The notes under the pieces: model-generated
Told to the model about the DNA's origin: nothing
Seen by the model: the letters and a program-made list of their open reading frames with translations, nothing else
Database searches by the model: none
Source: a virus
DNA length: 28,182 nt
Reading direction: 5' to 3' (one strand)
Virus record (IMG/VR): IMGVR_UViG_3300038450_000113
Span: 1-28,182 of that record
Shown here: one piece after another, positions 1-6,036 of the stretch
Position numbering within the stretch: position 1 is the stretch's first letter
Layout of the letters: each line of letters begins with the position of its first letter
Made by a program: the position numbers and the translations under genes

Positions 1-27
1 TTTCTATGCAGAGAAAGGACAACAGTA

Positions 28-234
28 ATGACAGTTGGAGAGCTGAAAGCAGTAATCGCAGGGATGAACGATCAGGACCGCATTGAAGTAGCTGTTCGCG
101 TATACACCAAACCCTATGCCGTTGCCTATGTGGAGCCGCTTGACGTTAGGAAGACCACAGGTGACATCTTAAGAATGACCATTTCTCTCCCTGAGGGATA
201 CGTAATTTCGAAGCGGAAAGGGGCGAAAGACTAA
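28..234 (+). CDS. Hypothetical protein, 68 aa
   Basis: A short soluble protein without signal peptide, membrane segment or metal motif; I do not recognise it. The start is supported by a purine-rich site (GAGAAAGGA) about 10 bases upstream of ATG. Its stop TAA shares one base with the ATG of the next gene, so the two are probably translationally coupled. The N-terminus (MTVGELKAVI) resembles small phage proteins of unknown role, but this is only an impression. Confidence 0.7.
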   Translation: MTVGELKAVIAGMNDQDRIEVAVRVYTKPYAVAYVEPLDVRKTTGDILRMTISLPEGYVISKRKGAKD

Positions 235-683
235 TGACAGCCTTAGACATTTCCACGCGCACGATACACGTTGACAATCTTGATTTCCATTACGCAGAAA
301 AAGACTTTGTCAATCCTGATTCCTATGATTTCCATCACCACGTTTGGGGAAACAGCAACCCTCAAGCTTATGTGATTCACAATGCTGGGTTCGTGGCCGC
401 AATTGTCTTTCCAGAGTATTTTGCCTATTGCGAGCAAGATGCTTTCGACGCAGCTGCGGACAGTGGGCATCTTGATTTCTTGCTAGTCACAGAGAAAGAA
501 CTGCCCGATTACCAGACAGGCACGGACAGCGAAGGTTATCCGGAATACGCAGGCATTATCAACTTAGGGAACGCAAGCGAACCTTTCGACCAAGAAAACC
601 TTAATATGTTCACCGTTCCGGCGGAACTGTTCGCGGCTGATCCTGTAATCGCTGCGATCATTGCCACTAACCCAGATGAGTAA
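234..683 (+). CDS. Hypothetical acidic protein, 149 aa
   Basis: Acidic protein, rich in Asp, Glu, Phe and Tyr, with a His cluster (HHHVWG) near residue 35. No signal or membrane segment is visible and I do not recognise the family. Its ATG overlaps the previous stop by one base (TAATG), which fixes the start by coupling. The C-terminal half (acidic, ending in ATNPDE) looks like an ordinary soluble phage accessory protein. Function unknown. Confidence 0.7.
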   Translation: MTALDISTRTIHVDNLDFHYAEKDFVNPDSYDFHHHVWGNSNPQAYVIHNAGFVAAIVFPEYFAYCEQDAFDAAADSGHLDFLLVTEKELPDYQTGTDSEGYPEYAGIINLGNASEPFDQENLNMFTVPAELFAADPVIAAIIATNPDE

Positions 684-927
684 ACAAATGACAGACGAAC
701 CCAATTTAATTGCAAACCTGAAGGCCATCCTTCGCCCGCATGGAAACGGAAAAATTGTAGCTGTGCGCTCTGAACTCTACGTGGATGACGACTTTATAGC
801 TGCATGTTTAGAGGATTTAGAGCGGAAATCGAAGATTTGGCTTGCCATCCATGAAGACCTTACTGCATTAGATCAGCTGGCGCTCATGGTGCTGATAAAT
901 GCAGCTGGTTTAGACAGAAAGCTGTAA
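676..927 (+). CDS. Hypothetical protein, 83 aa
   Basis: A small soluble, probably helical protein of unknown function. The open frame extends upstream to 661, but I prefer the ATG at 676, which overlaps the upstream stop by 8 bases; an ATG at 688 (MTDEPN) is an equally reasonable start. Neither has a clear Shine-Dalgarno site, so translation is probably coupled to the gene before it. Confidence 0.6.
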   Translation: MSKQMTDEPNLIANLKAILRPHGNGKIVAVRSELYVDDDFIAACLEDLERKSKIWLAIHEDLTALDQLALMVLINAAGLDRKL

Positions 928-944
928 AACCGTAACGCAACGGC

Positions 945-962
945 AACCAGCCGTTAGGAGAT
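945..962 (+). repeat. 18-bp leader repeat, copy 1
   Basis: AACCAGCCGTTAGGAGAT occurs here and again at 1263-1280. In each case it carries the AGGAG ribosome-binding site of the following gene. The duplicated stretch covers the intercistronic leader only, not the coding sequence, so the spacing and sequence around the ribosome site were copied or conserved. Confidence 0.8.
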
Positions 963-968
963 ATGGGA

Positions 969-1262
969 ATGAAAGTAAATTTAGGTACAGGCAGCTGTAG
1001 CCTGATACGCGAAACTGGAGATAAGCGCATCGCAAAGGAATCAACCGTAGTATTCCATATGCGCAACCTGCTTAATGCACAAGGTCACCATTTTGTACGC
1101 ATTAACCCATCACATTATGGACTCAATAGCTGTAAATGCGGCCTTGCTGATCACAAGGCCGGTATTGTCCTCTGGCATGAGCGCTATGCAGTTGAAGCCG
1201 CTCACGAAGCTTTTAACAAAGAGATGCGTGTAACATTTCAGCGCGTTAACGAACAACGGTAA
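969..1262 (+). CDS. Hypothetical protein, 97 aa
   Basis: Starts at the second ATG (MKVNLG): AGGAG at 956-960 is 8 bases from it, whereas the ATG at 963 would leave only 2 bases. The protein has CKCGLADH near its middle and several His residues (HHFVRINPSHYG), so metal binding is possible but unproven. No membrane segment. Not recognised. It shares its leader sequence with the next gene. Confidence 0.65.
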   Translation: MKVNLGTGSCSLIRETGDKRIAKESTVVFHMRNLLNAQGHHFVRINPSHYGLNSCKCGLADHKAGIVLWHERYAVEAAHEAFNKEMRVTFQRVNEQR

Positions 1263-1280
1263 AACCAGCCGTTAGGAGAT
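1263..1280 (+). repeat. 18-bp leader repeat, copy 2
   Basis: Exact second copy of the leader at 945-962, again supplying AGGAG, here 9 bases before the ATG at 1287. Confidence 0.8.
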
Positions 1281-1286
1281 GAAGCA

Positions 1287-1940
1287 ATGACACATATGCA
1301 ACAGCAGATTACAGGAAAGCAGAATTGGCTTGAAGTTGAGACGAGCGACGGAACAGAGTTTCTACCAGCTGGCGATTTAGGCTTATTCGTCCGCGATTCT
1401 GAAACGCAAGTGCAACCGCTAACCGATGACGAGCGAGAGAAGTACAAGAAAGCGATTTGGCAATACACAGCAGGGGAACCGCATGAATGGAAGAACATTC
1501 AAGGTTACGGCGCACGGCTGAGTGCCCCCGGTTACTTGGATTGTACCGATTGGAGCGTATACGACACGGAAGAGGAAGCAAAAGCCTCCCTAGCTGAGGA
1601 CGAAGACGAAGCGGAGACGGAAGACGAGCAACCGCAGCCGAAAACCGTTGACATCACTCCGATAGGCTTGCAGACGCCAGAGGGCCAGAAACGGGTAGCG
1701 AATGCTCAAAGCGTTCTAGAAGATGCGACGGTGATTGTCGCCAACACAGCAACGTTTCTTCTAAAGGATGCGGGCGATTTGATCGATGGAATGTTGCGAG
1801 AGCGCAACAGCATTGCCGTTTATCACTTGGAAGCGTTGAACAATGCCGTAGCGATGCGTGAGAAAGCTCAAGAGGAGTTCGTCAGGGCCATTGCAGGACG
1901 GGCGCCTTATGGCTGGGATAGTGTCGGCGGTGACAAGTGA
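1287..1940 (+). CDS. Hypothetical protein with acidic linker, 217 aa
   Basis: Preceded by a strong AGGAG site. The N-terminal half (to about residue 95) is a compact Trp/Tyr-containing segment. It is followed by a strongly acidic linker of Asp/Glu/Ala (about residues 96-115), then a helical C-terminal region of about 85 residues (IGLQTPEGQKR, then LLRERNSIAVYHLEALNNA). Two domains joined by a flexible acidic linker is the simplest reading. No catalytic motif is recognised. Confidence 0.7.
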   Translation: MTHMQQQITGKQNWLEVETSDGTEFLPAGDLGLFVRDSETQVQPLTDDEREKYKKAIWQYTAGEPHEWKNIQGYGARLSAPGYLDCTDWSVYDTEEEAKASLAEDEDEAETEDEQPQPKTVDITPIGLQTPEGQKRVANAQSVLEDATVIVANTATFLLKDAGDLIDGMLRERNSIAVYHLEALNNAVAMREKAQEEFVRAIAGRAPYGWDSVGGDK

Positions 1941-2137
1941 ACCCAATTCACCCTTACCAGCTCAAGGCATGGCAAAGAGACAAGGCTCTTGCTCTCGTCG
2001 CCAAGTATGCCGTGACAAACCCAGCTGAGGCAGACTTCCAGCGCCAAACCGCAGCGCGTCTAGAGCGAGAGCTCCAGACAACACCGTTCCCAGCTGCGGA
2101 AGTCTGGCAAAGCTTGCCTGATCCTAGTCAAGTCTGA
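1937..2137 (+). CDS. Hypothetical protein, 66 aa
   Basis: GTG start overlapping the previous stop (GTGA), typical of coupled phage genes. A small, charged, probably helical protein with no cysteines and no membrane segment. Not recognised. It is followed at once by a perfect hairpin at 2144-2170. Confidence 0.6.
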   Translation: MNPIHPYQLKAWQRDKALALVAKYAVTNPAEADFQRQTAARLERELQTTPFPAAEVWQSLPDPSQV

Positions 2138-2143
2138 GTCCAA

Positions 2144-2170
2144 TTATGGGACGGTTCGGCCGTCCCATAA
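2144..2170 (+). terminator. Perfect 11-bp hairpin, terminator or operator
   Basis: TTATGGGACGG at 2144-2154 pairs completely with CCGTCCCATAA at 2160-2170 around a 5-base TTCGG loop. No U-run follows, so a classical intrinsic terminator is not certain; a protein-binding dyad or mRNA-end structure is equally possible. It sits between two genes of one apparent operon. A decayed relative of the whole block lies at about 2646-2686. Confidence 0.7.
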
Positions 2171-2188
2171 CTCCAAGGGAGATTAAAG

Positions 2189-2407
2189 ATGCTGAAAACC
2201 GAAACCAATACGCGAGCGATAGAAGCAAGAGTCATGGACGCAGCTAGTCAAATCATAGACCGTGAGGGACTATGCGCACACTTCGAACATGGGCAGTGGT
2301 GGATTACTGAACCTGAAACCGGCGCCGCTTGGTCCGTGGTAGACGCAGAAGGCGGAACTGCCGTCGATGGCTTCGACTTCGAGCAAGTTGCAGAGGGGGA
2401 AGAATGA
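2189..2407 (+). CDS. Hypothetical acidic protein, 72 aa
   Basis: Preceded by AAGGGAG about 9 bases from ATG. An acidic small protein with the pattern HFEHGQWWITEPETGAAWSV, which reads as a small beta-rich fold. No metal or membrane motif. Its stop overlaps the next start (ATGA). Function unknown. Confidence 0.65.
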   Translation: MLKTETNTRAIEARVMDAASQIIDREGLCAHFEHGQWWITEPETGAAWSVVDAEGGTAVDGFDFEQVAEGEE

Positions 2408-2595
2408 AGTTGAAGCTTGAAATTACGTTGGATAACGATGCCATGCAAACGGCATGGGAAGTGACAGATGCAATTGTTAGGTCAATCGGACGTTCAACTT
2501 ACACTAATGAAGTGTTAAACCCGTCCATCAATGGGTTTATCCATGATGAGAATGGTAGCAAGGTTGGAGAATGGAACGTGATCGAAGAAGACTAA
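2404..2595 (+). CDS. Hypothetical protein, 63 aa
   Basis: The open frame extends upstream, but the ATG at 2404 overlaps the previous stop (ATGA) and follows a GAGGGGGAAG ribosome site, so MKLKLEITLD is the likely start. It is a small phage protein ending in GSKVGEWNVIEED, a beta-strand-like finish common in short phage proteins. It is the last gene before the hairpin at 2612. Confidence 0.65.
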   Translation: MKLKLEITLDNDAMQTAWEVTDAIVRSIGRSTYTNEVLNPSINGFIHDENGSKVGEWNVIEED

Positions 2596-2611
2596 ACCTC
2601 TCTCAGGTGAG

Positions 2612-2646
2612 ACAAAGCCCAGCTTTCGAGCTGGGCTTTGTGTTTG
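2612..2646 (+). terminator. Intrinsic terminator
   Basis: CAAAGCCCAGCT (2613-2624), a TTCG tetraloop and AGCTGGGCTTTG (2629-2640) form a 12-bp perfect stem, extended to 13 by A2612-T2641, followed by TGTTTG. The AAAGCCC/GGGCTTT pattern is that of a bidirectional terminator. It ends the leftmost operon 17 bases after its last stop codon. Confidence 0.85.
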
Positions 2647-2847
2647 AGTCCAATAATCGGACAATTCCGCCATGCCATAGCACCTTGACGCTTCCGGCGA
2701 TGCGTTATAGAGCATCCTAAGAGGTCGTTTCGGTCGGATTCGGCCGTAATCCTGCAAGAGGACTCCAAAGACCGTCAACGCTTGCCCGAAACCGTTAGGC
2801 TCTTAGGATCTTCTCAAGTCTCAAGAGATGCTAAGAGAGAGAAGAGA

Positions 2848-2891
2848 CGCTCTCAGCTCTCGAACGCCTCTCAGCGCTCTGCCGCTCTCGA
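2848..2891 (+). repeat. CTCTC-type short direct repeats (iteron-like)
   Basis: The units GCTCTCAG, CTCTCGAACG, CCTCTCAG, GCTCTGCC and GCTCTCGAAG follow each other at roughly 7-11 base spacing. The spacing is imperfect, so these may be protein-binding iterons or simple low-complexity drift. They directly precede the C/A-rich stretch. Confidence 0.4.
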
Positions 2892-2909
2892 AGTCATCCA
2901 ATCGCATAT

Positions 2910-3085
2910 CAACAAACCCTCAAACGCAATGCACAGCCTTACAGCCTGCACAGCAAGCAATCCTCAGTCATTTCCCCTGGCCCAAACTCAGCAACATCCC
3001 CAACAAACCCAGCACGCAGCCACTCAGCAAGCACAGCCGCACTCGAAACACCCTGCAAAACACCACAACAGCACGAAAACCAGTA
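2910..3085 (+). promoter_or_regulatory. C/A-rich, G-poor tract; possible Rho-utilisation site
   Basis: Across this stretch the + strand is dominated by C and A. By my count G is about one base in eight, and strong secondary structure is absent. Unstructured C-rich, G-poor RNA is the known binding preference of Rho. The reading frame through it gives a Gln/His/Pro/Thr-rich protein that I regard as an artefact of composition. Confidence 0.35.
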
Positions 3086-3102
3086 ATAAAGTTACGAAGA
3101 CC

Positions 3103-3234
3103 ATGAAAGAGACGTCTGACGCTCGTCGCCCGTGCGATTGGGTTATTGTCGCGTGGAATTCGGGCAAGCTCACAGACGCCTATGTGAACGATGTCGCGTT
3201 GCCAGGTCGCAAACGTCCTAAAACTTGGCGCTAG
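3103..3234 (+). CDS. Doubtful small protein, 43 aa
   Basis: From ATG 3103 the frame has ordinary mixed codon use, unlike the low-complexity sequence upstream, and encodes a small basic protein (DWVIVAWNSGKLTDAYVND in the middle). There is no good ribosome site (only GAAG about 5 bases upstream) and no coupling to a neighbour. It may be real or a remnant of a larger gene. Confidence 0.25.
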   Translation: MKETSDARRPCDWVIVAWNSGKLTDAYVNDVALPGRKRPKTWR

Positions 3235-3417
3235 GATGCCCTATAACGCGTCCGCTAACCCTCCTAGGTGCTACGACATAGCTCAAATGCGCGTCTGGAG
3301 CGGCTTTCAGACCGTTCCCCTTACGGTCCTTTGGTGTACGGATAGCTCCGAATACACCTTTGGTGAACGGGACGCGACGGCTTTCCGCTCGAAAGGAGGG
3401 TGGGCAGCGGGCGCGAA

Positions 3418-3439
3418 GGGCGGGGGCAAGGGGGTAGGG
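3418..3439 (+). other. G-quadruplex motif on the + strand
   Basis: Four G-runs, GGG (3418), GGGGG (3422), GGGGG (3430) and GGG (3437), are separated by loops of 1, 3 and 2 bases, a textbook intramolecular quadruplex pattern with short loops. More G-pairs and triplets lie just upstream (3396-3412). It lies about 40 bases before the AT-rich promoter-like block. Confidence 0.65.
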
Positions 3440-3476
3440 AGACACACCGGGCGCGCCAAAAGACTTGACTCCCCAT

Positions 3477-3524
3477 GTAGAAATATTTTTCTCTCCAGAT
3501 TTTATTTCTTATTTGTGCTACAAG
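3477..3524 (+). promoter_or_regulatory. Promoter-like block, copy 1
   Basis: GTAGAAATATTT at 3477 and TTGTGCTACAA at 3513-3523 recur with near-identical spacing at 4866 and 4903. TGCTACAAG fits an extended -10 (TGn then TACAAG), but no good -35 is present at 17 bases. TTGT-GCT-ACAA is also a short dyad and could be an operator. It lies 44 bases before the first gene of the next operon. Confidence 0.5.
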
Positions 3525-3566
3525 TATTCCGTAGCGATAACCAGGAAAGGGGATTTGTGAACGTCG

Positions 3567-3761
3567 ATGACAATTGAAGAAGCTGTAGAGATTGAACGTA
3601 GAAAAATAGACTACCTGGAGAATGAAATCAGGCTTCGTGAGCAGTTTGTAAAAGTTCTTAAATCGGTTCAGCAGATAGCAGGAGAAAGAGACGTTACAGT
3701 CGCAGAGCAGACCTTAAAAGAGGCTGACGACGATGGGACTCCCGAGACCGATTTGAGATGA
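3567..3761 (+). CDS. Hypothetical coiled-coil protein, 64 aa
   Basis: Highly charged small helical protein; residues 5-45 show the heptad-like spacing of a coiled coil (IERRKIDYLENEIRLREQF). Nearest ribosome site is AGGAAAGGGG, ending 14 bases upstream, which is distant. A 6-codon GTG mini-frame (3557-3577) overlaps the start and might act as a coupling leader. First gene of a long operon of overlapping small genes. Function unknown. Confidence 0.6.
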   Translation: MTIEEAVEIERRKIDYLENEIRLREQFVKVLKSVQQIAGERDVTVAEQTLKEADDDGTPETDLR

Positions 3762-4048
3762 GCACATGTCCAGCCTGTTACGGGATGCGTAAATATTGTC
3801 GTAAGTGCAAGAAGAATCATTGCTTATGTTCGTGGGCGCAATGCAGAGGGAAGGATCTTCCGAAAGCGGTTGTTCATTACGCGACGAGTCGGGAGGCAAT
3901 ACGTTTTGGGGTCCCGGCAACGATCATCTCCACGTTGTGTGGCAGGAGCAACCGGCAGTCGAAAGATGGGATGAACTCATCTGGGGAGCAAGACAGCGTG
4001 ACCTGTAAGTTCTGTCTTGCCTTGATAAGAAAGAGGGAGGAACGATGA
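3758..4048 (+). CDS. Cys-rich zinc-binding protein, 96 aa
   Basis: Start overlaps the previous stop (ATGA). The N-terminus is packed with cysteines (C4, C7, C14, C17, C22, C24, C29) and there is another CxxC at 83-86, strongly suggesting one or two zinc sites. The central part (FGVPATIISTLCG, about 50-62) looks structured. Small zinc-ribbon proteins are common among phage accessory genes; its partner (nucleic acid or protein) cannot be told. Confidence 0.65.
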   Translation: MSTCPACYGMRKYCRKCKKNHCLCSWAQCRGKDLPKAVVHYATSREAIRFGVPATIISTLCGRSNRQSKDGMNSSGEQDSVTCKFCLALIRKREER

Positions 4049-4239
4049 GAGGGTATTTGGAACTGTTGATATTGGCTCATATCGCGGTGATGGTGACGAT
4101 AGGGGTGAGGGGTTTGTCGCATTTGTGGCGGGTGATGCATCGGATCGAGGCGCGGCTGGCGCTGATGTATCCACTCCATCCGGAGACGGACAAGATGGAG
4201 GAGATCTTGAAGGCCTCCGAGTTTGTAGGGATCGAGTGA
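4045..4239 (+). CDS. Small membrane-anchored protein, 64 aa
   Basis: ATGA overlap fixes the start. Residues 4-22 (LELLILAHIAVMVTIGV) form one hydrophobic segment, followed by a charged helical tail of about 40 residues. Overall layout is a single-span inner-membrane protein. Its position among accessory genes does not indicate a lysis role, although a holin or pinholin cannot be excluded. Confidence 0.6.
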   Translation: MRGYLELLILAHIAVMVTIGVRGLSHLWRVMHRIEARLALMYPLHPETDKMEEILKASEFVGIE

Positions 4240-4745
4240 AGGCGTATAGCGACTGGACAAGGCGGCTCAACGAGTTCGATTCCGAATTTCAGTTGATGAT
4301 TGTGAAGCAGCTGGATCTACTTAGGCAGCAGCAGCACTCTTTTCAGCGGAAGGCTAAAGGGTTCTGCTACAGCGGGACAGAGGATTATCTGCTGCGGCAT
4401 GGGATCTGGTATTCGCCAGAGCCGTGGCGGGAGGAGTGGGAGAGAGGGCCGGAAGGGGCCTGCTATGCGCACTCGCTTCGCTGTTGTCTGAACAATCCGC
4501 AATTGCGCTATGTGGAGGGCGTGGCGGTTAAGCGCGGTATTCCTCGCGTGGCTCATCATGCTTGGGTTACGGATCGGGATAGACGGTTGATCGACGGGGT
4601 TTGGGTCAACGAGGGGGCGGCTTACCTGGGCTGTACTTTTCCGCTAGATGTGGTCTCCAAAGCAGGCGGAATGCCGCTGCTCGATTATCCACGTAATCTC
4701 TGTCTGTTGCGCGAAAGGCGGCGGGAGGAAGATCTTAGTTACTAA
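4236..4745 (+). CDS. Cys-His-Asp (transglutaminase/papain-like) protein, 169 aa
   Basis: The frame is open from 4125, but a GTG at 4236 overlaps the upstream stop (GTGA), giving MKAYSDWTRR. Conserved-looking elements are EGACYAHSLRCC (Cys76), YVEGVAVKR (92-100), HHAWVTD (His108) and LIDGVWVN (Asp120). Cys, then HAW, then a hydrophobic-Asp is the order of a papain or transglutaminase-like triad. Phage proteins with a C...YVEGxA...HAW...D pattern are common and mostly uncharacterised. It may cleave or cross-link a peptide, but activity is inference. Last gene of this operon segment; a hairpin follows at 4799. Confidence 0.65.
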   Translation: MKAYSDWTRRLNEFDSEFQLMIVKQLDLLRQQQHSFQRKAKGFCYSGTEDYLLRHGIWYSPEPWREEWERGPEGACYAHSLRCCLNNPQLRYVEGVAVKRGIPRVAHHAWVTDRDRRLIDGVWVNEGAAYLGCTFPLDVVSKAGGMPLLDYPRNLCLLRERRREEDLSY

Positions 4746-4798
4746 CTTATAAACTTTCGCCTTGGTTTTCGAGTGGATATCTGTCTTTTCCGCTTAAC

Positions 4799-4826
4799 GG
4801 ATCTAAAGGACTTAGATCCAGTTTTC
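4799..4826 (+). terminator. Probable terminator hairpin
   Basis: GGATCTAA (4799-4806) and TTAGATCC (4812-4819) form a perfect 8-bp stem with loop AGGAC, followed by AGTTTTCTC. The T-run is short and the stem AT-rich, so termination may be partial. It lies 54 bases after the stop at 4745, in a gene-free gap of about 190 bases before the next promoter-like block. Confidence 0.5.
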
Positions 4827-4865
4827 TCGGCTCGGTATCCAGGTTATCAAGTAGTAATAGTTGGC

Positions 4866-4914
4866 GTGGAAATATTTCTGGAATAGTATTCTCGGAATAT
4901 TCTTGTGCTACAAA
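4866..4914 (+). promoter_or_regulatory. Promoter-like block, copy 2
   Basis: GTGGAAATATTT (4866) and TTGTGCTACAA (4903-4913) repeat the block at 3477-3523 with spacing changed by one base. TGCTACAAA is an extended -10-like sequence. It lies 26 bases before the 26-aa gene at 4940, so transcription could begin close to that gene's ribosome site. Confidence 0.55.
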
Positions 4915-4939
4915 TGTAGGGTCCTGAAGGGAAGTAGAA

Positions 4940-5020
4940 ATGCCAGCTTCTAGTGAGGTCAAGGCGGAACTCGGGCTTACTTGGGAAGACTTCCTCGCAA
5001 AGCCGAAGAAGAAGCAATGA
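4940..5020 (+). CDS. Short peptide gene, 26 aa
   Basis: A purine-rich site (GAAGGGAAG) precedes ATG 4940. The product is a soluble charged peptide with an amphipathic middle (ELGLTWEDFLAKP) and a KKKQ end. Its stop overlaps the ATG at 5017 of the large next gene (ATGA). That overlap and the promoter-like block just upstream argue that it is a genuine leader cistron. Function unknown; it may chiefly couple translation of the next gene. Confidence 0.55.
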   Translation: MPASSEVKAELGLTWEDFLAKPKKKQ

Positions 5021-6036
5021 AGGATCTGCTATATCTGCGGGCGGTGTCGACCGGTGAGCGGGAGTTTACCGGGACGGAGCTGCGCAACTATATGGACGGG
5101 ATCGCCGAGGTAGAACCCCGACTCTGCCGTCTGGCCTATCCCCGGCACTACGAAGAACCCAGCGGCTGTGGGCAATATTTCTCGCCCCGTTTTCCAGCCA
5201 GCCAGATCGTCAGCAATAGCCTCAAGGTCATGAGTGGCACCAACGGCGAAGGCGAACTCTATCAGTTCGTCGCGATGTCTCACCTCGTTCGCTACGGCGT
5301 TCCCATGTACTGGCTCGGCAAGGATCTCTCTCAGGCCATTCGGAAAACAGCCCCTCCCCAGAAGTTCGACTGGTATAACATGCCGCTGCCGTTCCCAGCC
5401 TGCGTCTTCATGCTCCCCAAGGGCTGCCTACGGAACGATGCCGAAGGCGAGGTCGCCTTCGTGGCTTATGCCCGCCTTCATAGCGGAGACGAATTCGAGT
5501 CCAAACTGATCCCCGGAAAGCAGTACGGCATTACGAACGGAAGCTTCATCCTTATGGCCGGGATGGTCAACGGCGCTCTGTGCCATTGGAATATCCCCGT
5601 CGACGCCTACGGCTCCTATCTCAGCATCCCCGACATCGCCACGCTCATGGACCAACACAAGAACAACGTCCATAAGGGCGGCTTCTGGGAGCGCGAGGGC
5701 GTCACCATGACTCCCGCCGATAACCAACTCGGCCTCGAAGTGATGCACTTGGTCTTCAGCACCCTCTTCGTCATGGAGGCCCGTCCGGAACTGGTCACGA
5801 CCGGAAGCCTGAAAAAGAAGGTCACTGCGAAAAAAGGGAAGACAGCGAAAGAATTCTGGAACCCCAATGTTATCGGGGAGCATTATAAGATCCGTAGAGA
5901 AGGAATCCACGGAGACGGAACGCATGCCTCGCCAAGATTCCACTGGGTCTGTGGCGCAATGAAACAACAACCCTACGGACCTGGGCGTAGCCTGCGCAAG
6001 ACTATCTGGATTGAGCCGTATACGAGAGGAGTTTGA
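5017..6036 (+). CDS. Large phage protein, possible AcrVA2-like, 339 aa
   Basis: I choose ATG 5017 (MKDLLYLRAV), coupled to the peptide gene, over the upstream TTG at 4981. The centre is a mixed fold with no membrane segment. The C-terminus carries a strong pattern: WNPNVIGEHYKI, then HASPRFHWVCG, QQPYGPGRS and IWIEPYTRG. From memory, this His-Trp...PYGPGRS...WIEP ending recurs in phage and plasmid proteins, some annotated as AcrVA2-family anti-CRISPR. That assignment is tentative: I cannot align the N-terminal part. A Lys-rich insert (SLKKKVTAKKGKTAKEF) precedes the conserved end. It is the largest protein in the accessory operon. Confidence 0.65.
   Translation: MKDLLYLRAVSTGEREFTGTELRNYMDGIAEVEPRLCRLAYPRHYEEPSGCGQYFSPRFPASQIVSNSLKVMSGTNGEGELYQFVAMSHLVRYGVPMYWLGKDLSQAIRKTAPPQKFDWYNMPLPFPACVFMLPKGCLRNDAEGEVAFVAYARLHSGDEFESKLIPGKQYGITNGSFILMAGMVNGALCHWNIPVDAYGSYLSIPDIATLMDQHKNNVHKGGFWEREGVTMTPADNQLGLEVMHLVFSTLFVMEARPELVTTGSLKKKVTAKKGKTAKEFWNPNVIGEHYKIRREGIHGDGTHASPRFHWVCGAMKQQPYGPGRSLRKTIWIEPYTRGV

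Larger units (their letters stand above)
2642..3566 (+). other. Gene-poor region; possible origin or regulatory locus
   Basis: No convincing gene fills this stretch. In order it holds: a decayed copy of the 2144 hairpin block (about 2646-2686); a weak promoter-like pair (TTGACG 2685, TATAGA 2706, spacer 15); inverted repeats ATCCTAAGAG (2714-2723) and CTCTTAGGAT (2800-2809), the latter also able to pair with CTAAGAG at 2831; a CTCTC-rich direct-repeat cluster (about 2848-2890); a C/A-rich, G-poor stretch (about 2910-3085); hairpins at 3310-3328 and 3333-3358; a G-quadruplex motif; and an AT-rich promoter-like block. This mix suits a replication origin or a long regulatory leader, but neither is proven. 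Confidence 0.5.

Noticed and set aside
2685-2711. TTGACG and TATAGA promoter pair
   Set aside because: A spacer of 15 bases is short for sigma70; it is mentioned within the region entry but not called as a separate feature.
2782-3234. 150-residue frame across the C/A-rich tract
   Set aside because: Its Gln/His/Pro/Thr-rich sequence mirrors base composition; the two other long frames there look the same. TTG start without ribosome site. Only the last 43 residues are kept as doubtful.
3465-3493. TTGACT followed by ATATTT as a sigma70 promoter
   Set aside because: The spacing is only 12-13 bases; at 17 bases there is no usable -10.
3191-3577. 128-residue frame over the G-rich part
   Set aside because: Gly/Arg composition reflects the G-runs, and it crosses the quadruplex motif and the promoter block.
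4747-4962. 71-residue minus-strand frame
   Set aside because: Sits across the hairpin and promoter-like block of an intergenic gap; all neighbours are on + strand and no ribosome site is seen.
5428-5970. 180-residue minus-strand frame
   Set aside because: Shadow of the 339-aa gene, with no supporting signal.
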